This document shows positions 1 to 4,072 of a stretch of DNA of 5,139 bases, in pieces. Location of the stretch: assembly GCA_937881155.1 (NCBI GenBank), contig CALGFI010000164.1, forward strand, positions 1 to 5,139, in the 5' to 3' direction. The notes beneath the pieces are model-generated. The model did no database searches. It saw only the letters and a program-made list of their open reading frames with translations, and was not told the origin of the DNA. Every line of letters begins with the position of its first letter. The stretch's first letter is position 1. Made by a program: the position numbers and the translations under genes. The DNA comes from an uncultured bacterium (GTDB taxonomy: Bacteria; Actinomycetota; UBA4738; HRBIN12).

Positions 1-436
1 GCTCCTCGAAGACGCGGTCGCGTTCGGCACGGATCTCGTCCTGCGCGCGCGCGACCGTCGCTTGCGCCTCCTGCTCGGCACGCTGCTGCAGGTCGGCGCG
101 CATCTGGTCGGCCGCTCGTCGGGCTTCCTCGACGATGCGGTTCGCTTCCTCGCGCGCGCCGGCGACCTGCTGGCGGTACTCCTCGAGCTCGCGCTCGGCC
201 GTTCGGCGCGTCTGCTCCGCCTGTTCGAGCTCACGCTGGATACGCTGACGGCGCTCCTCGAGCAGCGCGTTGATCCGCGGGAGCACCCATTTCCACATGA
301 AGAGGAACAGGATGGCGAACGCGATCGCGCCGACGATCAGCTCCTCGGCATGCGGATAGAGGTCCGCGGCGTCGTTGGTCTCCTCCTCGGCATGCTCTTC
401 GGCCTGGAGGAGGATCGATCCGATGAGGGCGAGCAT
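1..436 (-). CDS. atpF: F0F1 ATP synthase subunit b, 3' end cut by the window edge
   Basis: Subunit b is the membrane-anchored peripheral stalk (stator) of F-type ATP synthase. It links subunit a to delta and F1. From the ATG at 436-434, 145 codons are visible with no stop. The first ~32 residues are mostly acidic after a short hydrophobic start. One membrane helix follows (about 33-49, ending FMWKWVLP). From about residue 56 the protein is a long, highly charged heptad-like helix rich in Glu, Arg, Gln and Ala, with the typical family run REEANRIVEEARRAA at about 95-109. Known b subunits are about 160-190 residues, so roughly 20-45 residues lie beyond the left edge. The start is supported by an AGGGGGG ribosome site 7 nt upstream that touches the atpE stop codon. 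The gap to atpE is 13 nt. Gene order and the acidic N-terminus resemble actinobacterial b subunits. Confidence 0.93.
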   Translation of the reverse strand, partial: MLALIGSILLQAEEHAEEETNDAADLYPHAEELIVGAIAFAILFLFMWKWVLPRINALLEERRQRIQRELEQAEQTRRTAERELEEYRQQVAGAREEANRIVEEARRAADQMRADLQQRAEQEAQATVARAQDEIRAERDRVFEE

Positions 437-443
437 GCTCGAT

Positions 444-450
444 CCCCCCT
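444..450 (-). promoter_or_regulatory. Ribosome binding site of atpF overlapping the atpE stop
   Basis: AGGGGGG on the minus strand lies 7 nt before the atpF ATG. Its first A is the last base of the atpE TGA stop, so ribosomes ending atpE sit on the atpF start signal. This arrangement favours coupled translation (inference). Confidence 0.6.
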
Positions 451-695
451 CAGATGATGAACGAGAACGCGATGCCGAACAGCGCGAGCGCCTCGATCAG
501 TCCGATGCCGATGAACATCGTCGCGCGTATCTGACCGGCGAGTTCCGGCTGTCGCGCGATTGCCTCGACCGACTTACCGATCAGGATCCCGAGACCGATA
601 CCCGGACCGATCGCCGCAAGGCCGATCACCAAACCTCGCCCGACGGTCTCGATCGCCTCGAGATCACCGGTCACCTGCGCGAGCAGACCCAACAT
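450..695 (-). CDS. atpE: F0F1 ATP synthase subunit c (rotor ring proteolipid)
   Basis: The 81-residue hairpin protein forms the rotating c-ring that carries protons through F0. Helix 1 (about 19-42) holds the glycine motif GPGIGLG (30-36) used for tight helix packing. The cytoplasmic loop has the family signature ARQPE (47-51), which contacts gamma and epsilon. Helix 2 (about 56-80) holds the ion-carrying carboxylate Glu68 in the context GLIEALALFG. In the sodium-binding Ilyobacter type, a Gln sits where Leu35 is and a Ser follows the Glu; here these are Leu35 and Ala69, so proton coupling is inferred. Length is normal for the family. The start has a near-perfect AAGGAGG ribosome site. The gene lies 15 nt after atpB and 13 nt before atpF. 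Confidence 0.97.
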   Translation of the reverse strand: MLGLLAQVTGDLEAIETVGRGLVIGLAAIGPGIGLGILIGKSVEAIARQPELAGQIRATMFIGIGLIEALALFGIAFSFII

Positions 696-702
696 CCGAG
701 TG

Positions 703-709
703 CCTCCTT
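703..709 (-). promoter_or_regulatory. Strong ribosome binding site of atpE
   Basis: AAGGAGG on the minus strand, 7 nt before the atpE ATG, is the closest match to the anti-Shine-Dalgarno of any start in this window. The other atp starts have shorter or weaker matches. This fits the need for about ten c subunits per enzyme, as with the strong atpE initiation region known in E. coli (inference). Confidence 0.65.
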
Positions 710-710
710 G

Positions 711-1496
711 TCAGTGTTCCTCGGCCATCGCGCCGCCGATGTAGGAGGCGGTCAGGATGGAGAAGATGAATGCCTGAAGGACCGATACGAAGATCTCGAA
801 CCCGACCAGCACGATCGAGATCACGAACGCGAACGGCGCGAACACCACGAGGAATCCCCCCTGGAGCAGCGCGATCGTTCCCAGGAAGAACACCGCAAGC
901 AGGAAGTGCCCGGCCATGAAGTTGGCCCAGAGACGAACGGACAGCGTGATCGGCCGGATCAGGATCGTCGTGATGAACTCGATCGGGACCAAAAGGACGA
1001 GCAGCGCCGCCGGTGCACCGGGAGGGAACAACACGAGCTTCATGTAGCCGACGAACCCGTGCCGGCTGATGCCGACCGCGTTGTACGTCACCCACGCGAT
1101 CAAGGCCATGACGATCGGGAACGCGATGCGGCTGTTCGAGGAGAAGTTGAACCCCGGTAGGACCTCGAAGATGTTCCAGAAGAAGATGGCGAAGAACAGC
1201 GTCGCGAGCAACGGCATGAATCGGTCGCCCTCGGGACCGATCATCGGGATGGCGATGTTCTCGCGGACGAACTGGATCCCCATCTCGGTCAGGTTCTGAA
1301 GCTTGCCCGGAACGACCTGCGTTCGCCGCAGTCCGAAGAAGAAGAAGGCGAGATACAGAAGGAAACCGAGCAGGACCAGGAACGTGATGAAGTTCAGGCA
1401 GAACGACAGTCCGCCGATGTCGAGCGAGGGGCCCCAGCAACCCCATACGAAGTCCTTCGTGGTCGGCGGGTGGAACTGCGCGAGGATGCCGCTCAA
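711..1496 (-). CDS. atpB: F0F1 ATP synthase subunit a (proton half-channels), TTG start
   Basis: Subunit a provides the two proton half-channels next to the c-ring. The 261-residue product has membrane segments at about 33-55, 95-116, 124-143, 163-182, 197-218 and 220-254. The key signature LSVRLWANFMAGH (185-197) contains the essential Arg188 (E. coli Arg210). His197 and Glu234 occupy the places of E. coli Glu219 and His245, the swapped His/Glu pair common outside enterobacteria. Gln241 in LQAFIFSILT matches E. coli Gln252. The C-terminus ends AEEH as in many family members. The frame is open further upstream to 1634, but that part is low-complexity Gly/Arg and overlaps atpI. I chose TTG at 1496-1494, which overlaps the atpI stop and has GAGGT 6 nt before it. 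No ATG or GTG is available before the first membrane helix. Confidence 0.93.
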   Translation of the reverse strand: MSGILAQFHPPTTKDFVWGCWGPSLDIGGLSFCLNFITFLVLLGFLLYLAFFFFGLRRTQVVPGKLQNLTEMGIQFVRENIAIPMIGPEGDRFMPLLATLFFAIFFWNIFEVLPGFNFSSNSRIAFPIVMALIAWVTYNAVGISRHGFVGYMKLVLFPPGAPAALLVLLVPIEFITTILIRPITLSVRLWANFMAGHFLLAVFFLGTIALLQGGFLVVFAPFAFVISIVLVGFEIFVSVLQAFIFSILTASYIGGAMAEEH

Positions 1497-1915
1497 CGTT
1501 TGACCTCGGTCGACGCCGCCGGGAAGGTCCACAGATCTGCCTGGAGCCGACCTGACAGGACCCTCGCCTCGAAGGCGAGGAGTGCGACCGTCGCCGGGAC
1601 CACCGCCGCCACGAACGCCACTGGCGAGAACCACGCCAATCGGTTGAGCAGTAACAGCGCGACGAAGATCGCCGCCAGGCGAACGGCGAATCCACCCAGT
1701 CCGACCGCGACGAGGGCGACCGGTGAAACGCTACCGGCCCAAGCCATCGAGAGCGCGTGGATGGTGAAGTTCGCCAGGATCACGGCGACGCCGATCGTCG
1801 CCGACAATGCGACGTCGGCGGAGACGAACGCGCCGGCAACGTAGGCGATGACGAACGCGGGGAGCGCCAACGGCAGGACCCGGCGGAGCAGCTCGCGCTC
1901 AGGCGCCGTCGTCAT
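1493..1915 (-). CDS. atpI: AtpI-like ATP synthase subunit I family membrane protein
   Basis: This is a small integral membrane protein of 140 residues with four predicted membrane segments (about 14-31, 35-58, 66-90 and 96-118). It matches the usual layout of ATP synthase protein I (family PF03899) and sits in the usual place just before atpB. AtpI in other bacteria assists c-ring assembly or stability and is not part of the catalytic enzyme; some members have been linked to Mg2+ handling. No catalytic motif is visible. Its start region overlaps the end of the upstream small gene, and its TGA stop overlaps the atpB TTG start. A GGAAGGA site supports the ATG at 1915 (8-nt spacer). GTG at 1918, one codon earlier, is possible with a 5-nt spacer. 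The family is recognised mainly from topology and context, because its sequence is poorly conserved. Confidence 0.78.
   Translation of the reverse strand: MTTAPERELLRRVLPLALPAFVIAYVAGAFVSADVALSATIGVAVILANFTIHALSMAWAGSVSPVALVAVGLGGFAVRLAAIFVALLLLNRLAWFSPVAFVAAVVPATVALLAFEARVLSGRLQADLWTFPAASTEVKR
1562..1580 (-). repeat. 8-bp GC-rich hairpin inside the 3' part of atpI
   Basis: CCTCGCCT and AGGCGAGG form a perfect 8-bp inverted repeat with a 3-nt loop. It lies within atpI codons, about 65 nt before the atpB start. No T-run follows on the minus strand, so it is not an intrinsic terminator. It may only reflect codon choice, or it may act on mRNA stability. Confidence 0.5.
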
Positions 1916-2132
1916 CACGCCGTTCCTTCCCGTATCGCAGGTACACCAGATAGATGCCGCCGACCGCGCCGAGCAGGAACCCGACGACGGTGAAGACGCG
2001 TTCGGTCCCGACCATCCAGTCGACCAGGTAGCCGATCAATCCCCACGCGAGGATTCCTCCGAGGAGCGTGCTGGTGATCGCCCACCCGATGCCCATGCCC
2101 GACCATGCGTCGCCTCGTTGCGGCCGGGCCAT
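1899..2132 (-). CDS. atpZ: AtpZ-like small membrane protein, first gene of the atp operon
   Basis: The 77-residue product has two predicted membrane segments (about 13-36 and 46-65) and a charged C-terminal tail (RYGKERRDDD). Glycine-rich helices, the stretch GYLVDWMVGTE (34-44) and the second Gly-rich helix (GFLLGAVGG) resemble the AtpZ / 'ATPase gene 1' family (PF09527). These small proteins are usually encoded first in atp operons, next to AtpI. In Bacillus, AtpZ with AtpI has been linked to Mg2+/Ca2+ movement; the precise role here is not shown. No start codon lies in frame between the ATG at 2132 and the stop upstream. There is no Shine-Dalgarno before this ATG, but a promoter -10 ends only 10 nt before it, which suggests a near-leaderless message. 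Its 3' end overlaps the atpI start by 17-20 nt. An internal ATG at 2096 is a weaker alternative start. Confidence 0.8.
   Translation of the reverse strand: MARPQRGDAWSGMGIGWAITSTLLGGILAWGLIGYLVDWMVGTERVFTVVGFLLGAVGGIYLVYLRYGKERRDDDGA
1924..1930 (-). promoter_or_regulatory. Ribosome binding site of atpI deciding between GTG and ATG starts
   Basis: GGAAGGA on the minus strand lies inside the 3' end of the upstream gene. The spacer is 8 nt to the ATG at 1915 and 5 nt to the adjacent GTG at 1918. The longer spacer and the better codon favour the ATG. Confidence 0.5.
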
Positions 2133-2142
2133 CGGCGTCGGG

Positions 2143-2172
2143 AGTATATCCGTGGGCTCATTCGCACGTCAA
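2143..2172 (-). promoter_or_regulatory. Sigma-A-type promoter of the atp operon
   Basis: On the minus strand, TTGACG (2172-2167) and TATACT (2148-2143) are separated by 18 nt. Each hexamer differs from the consensus by one base. The expected transcription start is about 2136-2138, which is 4-6 nt before the atpZ ATG, so the message would be almost leaderless. A small GCGGA/TCCGC dyad (2180-2194) lies just upstream of the -35. Confidence 0.75.
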
Positions 2173-2230
2173 AGCCGAGGCGGAGCGTTTCCGCAGGTCA
2201 GAGGCGGTTTTTGCCCGGCGGGCTACGCCG

Positions 2231-2250
2231 CTTGTGAAAGTTTTCACGAG
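2231..2250. repeat. Imperfect 20-bp palindrome, possible operator
   Basis: Plus-strand CTTGTGAAAGTTTTCACGAG is an inverted repeat with a perfect core, GTGAAA-GT-TTTCAC. Its centre lies about 105 nt upstream of the predicted atp start and about 40 nt after the potC-like stop. It stands out as AT-richer than its surroundings. It could be a regulator site for the atp promoter or the stem of a weak terminator for the importer operon. Confidence 0.45.
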
Positions 2251-2278
2251 AAGGGACGACGGCGCGGGGCGGCCTCCG

Positions 2279-3133
2279 TCAGCCGCGGCGCCGCTGCGCC
2301 ACGACGTTCGTGATCGCCGCGATGATCCCGGCGGCGAACAGGATCGTCGCCATCACGTTCACCTGGGGCGGGATCCCGATCCGCTGCGCTCCGTACACCC
2401 ACAACGGGAACGTGGACTCCTGCCCGGCCACGAAGTTCGAAATGACGAAGTCGTCGAGGGACAGGACGAACGCGAGGAGGAAGCCGGCCATGATCGCCGG
2501 CGTGATCAGCGGGAGCGTGACCTTGAAGAACGCCGTCACCGGGCTCGCGAACAGGTCCTGGGCGGCGTCCTCCAGGTTGCGGTCCAGGCCCTGCACGCGG
2601 GCCCGAACGGTCACCGCGACGAACGCGATCGAGAAGCCGATGTGCGAGAGGAGGATCGATCCCAGCCCCAGGGGGAAGCCCGCGAGAACGAACATGGACA
2701 GAAGCGACGCGCCGAGGACGATCTCGGGCACCGCGATCGCCAGGAAGATGACGAAGTCGACGCCACGCGTGCCCCGGAAGCGGTACCGCCCCAGCGCCAG
2801 GCCGAACAGCGCGCCGAACACCGTTGAGATCGCCGCCGAGGGGAAGGCGATCTTGAGCGAGTTGCGGAATGCGCCCGGAAGGCCGGGGATGTTCCAGACG
2901 TTCTTCCACCAATCAAACGTGAAACCCCAGAACCTCGCCGACTGCCGGTCGATCTGACCGGGGAGGTCATTGAAGCTGTACAGGATCATCATCACGATCG
3001 GGCTCGACAGGTACACGATCATCACGATCGTGTACACCGGAAGCAGGAACCTGGTCCAGCGCTTGTTCGGCCGGTGCAACGGCGCGGGCGCCTGGCGCTC
3101 GACGGGACGCGTCGCGGCGGCTACGGCACTCAT
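2279..3133 (-). CDS. potC: Spermidine/putrescine-type ABC transporter permease, PotC-like
   Basis: This is one of the two membrane subunits forming the pore of a polyamine importer. The product has 284 residues: a basic cytoplasmic N-terminus, then six predicted membrane segments at about 28-53, 91-115, 124-150, 154-176, 207-229 and 258-280. The EAA coupling loop for the ATPase is at 188-208 (LEDAAQDLFAS...). PotC-style signatures are PEIVLGASLL (136-145) and LSLDDFVISNF (225-234). The reading frame stays open upstream to 3709, but that part overlaps potB and is an out-of-frame shadow. The true start is the ATG at 3133, in an ATGA overlap with the potB stop and with AGGAG 7 nt upstream (3145-3141). 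It is the last gene of its operon. The family is clear; the exact substrate (polyamine or a related amine) is not fixed by the permease. Confidence 0.92.
   Translation of the reverse strand: MSAVAAATRPVERQAPAPLHRPNKRWTRFLLPVYTIVMIVYLSSPIVMMILYSFNDLPGQIDRQSARFWGFTFDWWKNVWNIPGLPGAFRNSLKIAFPSAAISTVFGALFGLALGRYRFRGTRGVDFVIFLAIAVPEIVLGASLLSMFVLAGFPLGLGSILLSHIGFSIAFVAVTVRARVQGLDRNLEDAAQDLFASPVTAFFKVTLPLITPAIMAGFLLAFVLSLDDFVISNFVAGQESTFPLWVYGAQRIGIPPQVNVMATILFAAGIIAAITNVVAQRRRG
3011..3035. repeat. Perfect 10-bp inverted repeat within potC
   Basis: GTACACGATC and GATCGTGTAC flank a 5-nt loop. They encode most of the first membrane helix of the PotC-like permease (about residues 33-41, VYTIVMIVY). 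A 13-nt direct repeat (2988-3000 and 3018-3030) overlaps it. It may be a by-product of repeated Ile/Val/Met codons. Confidence 0.6.
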
Positions 3134-4056
3134 GCCTGGGCTCCTGCGGCTCGCTCGACATCCTCCGTCCCGAGGATCCGCGCGTACAGGCTCGCGAGCA
3201 CGAGCATCACGACCATGAGGATCACGGACAGGGCGGCCGCCTCCGGGTAGTCGAGCTCGGTCAGAAACTTCTGCTGGATGATGTTGCCGATCATCGTCGT
3301 GCCGGGCCCACCCAGGAGGTCCGCATTGACGTAGTCGCCGGTGGCCGGTACGAACGTGAGCAGGAATCCGGCGAAGACGCCGGGGATCGACAGCGGCCAG
3401 ACGACGCGACGAAACGCCTGCCAGCGGCTCGCGTACAGGTCCTTCGCCGCCTCGACCAAGCGCTTGTCGATCCGTTCGAGCGCGACGTAGAGGGGCAACG
3501 CGGTGAACGGCAGGAAGTTGTAAGTGATGCCGGCGATGACGGCGAACGGCGTCGCCAGAACGCGGAATCCGTCCGGGAGGAGCCCGACGTCCTTGATCGG
3601 ACCGAAGAGCGGCCCGCTGTCCGCGAGGATGAACTTCCACTGGATCGTCCGGATGATGAACGATACGAAGAATGGAGCGAGGATCAGCAGCAGGATCGAC
3701 GTCTTCCACTTGCCGGCGTAGAACGCGATCCAGTACGTCAGTGGGTACGCGAGCAGGAGCGCGACGACGGTCACGATCGCCGAGTACTGGATGGACCTGA
3801 GGAACTGCCGCTGGTACTGCCCGAGCACCTCGGTGTAGTTACCGAACTCCCACGTGAAGGTGAACCCGCCCGCGAGCAGCCCGCCGCTCTGCAGGGACGT
3901 GTAGATCATCAGCACCAGCGGGAGCAGGAAAAACACCGTGAGGAACAGCCCGGCGGGGGACAAGAGGTAGTACGGGACCAGACGGCGTCGAGAGCCGAGC
4001 GTCCGCTTCCTCGACTCCTCTGCGCGCTCCGGCGTGTCGACGCCGCGCCTCGTCAC
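3130..4056 (-). CDS. potB: Spermidine/putrescine-type ABC transporter permease, PotB-like
   Basis: This is the partner membrane subunit of the importer. The 308-residue product has a basic, charged N-terminus (1-27), then membrane segments at about 28-52, 88-112, 118-137, 168-193, 222-242 and 273-295. A periplasmic region lies after the first helix. The EAA loop for the ATPase is at 202-221 (EAAKDLYASRWQAF...). The following stretch FVPATGDYVNADLLGGP (235-251) is typical of PotB. Six helices and this length fit the family. The start is GTG at 4056, the first possible start in frame, 16 nt after the binding-protein stop. The ribosome site is weak (GGGG, 9-nt spacer), and the start codon lies in the arm of a 13-bp inverted repeat. 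The stop overlaps the potC start by 4 nt. Confidence 0.92.
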   Translation of the reverse strand: MTRRGVDTPERAEESRKRTLGSRRRLVPYYLLSPAGLFLTVFFLLPLVLMIYTSLQSGGLLAGGFTFTWEFGNYTEVLGQYQRQFLRSIQYSAIVTVVALLLAYPLTYWIAFYAGKWKTSILLLILAPFFVSFIIRTIQWKFILADSGPLFGPIKDVGLLPDGFRVLATPFAVIAGITYNFLPFTALPLYVALERIDKRLVEAAKDLYASRWQAFRRVVWPLSIPGVFAGFLLTFVPATGDYVNADLLGGPGTTMIGNIIQQKFLTELDYPEAAALSVILMVVMLVLASLYARILGTEDVERAAGAQA

Positions 4057-4066
4057 GCCGGAGCGC
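4024..4066 (-). promoter_or_regulatory. 13-bp perfect inverted repeat covering the potB start codon
   Basis: GCGCTCCGGCGTG on the minus strand (4066-4054) is exactly complementary to CACGCCGGAGCGC (4036-4024), with a 17-nt loop. Eleven of the 13 pairs are G-C. The GTG start codon forms the last three bases of the 5' arm, and the weak ribosome site touches its base. No T-run follows, so it is not a terminator. It probably limits or couples permease translation, or protects the upstream binding-protein message (inference). Confidence 0.7.
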
Positions 4067-4072
4067 CCCGCG

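Larger units (their letters stand above)
2133..2278. other. Intergenic region between the polyamine importer operon and the atp operon
   Basis: These 146 nt separate the potC-like stop from the atpZ-like start. They hold the atp promoter near the left end and the GTGAAA/TTTCAC dyad at 2231-2250. A short GCCC/GGGC hairpin at about 2213-2223 is followed by an A-run, not a T-run, on the transcribed strand. I see no small gene, RNA gene or convincing terminator. Confidence 0.7.

Noticed and set aside
450..695. Sodium-coupled c subunit
   Set aside because: The sodium ligands expected around the carboxylate (Gln in helix 1, Ser after the Glu) are Leu35 and Ala69 here.
375..1160. Long plus-strand open frame (261 codons) over atpB, atpE and atpF
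   Set aside because: It is opposite three clearly recognisable ATP synthase genes. Its product is low-complexity Arg/Asp/Glu-rich, typical of an antisense shadow in GC-rich DNA.
664..1695. Minus-strand open frame (343 codons) overlapping atpB in another frame
   Set aside because: The product is an Arg/Ser/Pro/His-rich shadow with no family features; atpB in the adjacent frame is unmistakable.
2205..2240. Possible rho-independent terminator of the importer operon
   Set aside because: The GCCC/GGGC hairpin is short, and the following run on the transcribed strand is A-rich, not T-rich. The plus-strand T-run would matter only for rightward transcription, and no rightward gene is present.
3134..3709. 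N-terminal extension of the potC frame up to 3709
   Set aside because: It runs inside potB in another frame and is Arg/Pro-rich. The ATG at 3133 with AGGAG and an ATGA overlap is the natural start.
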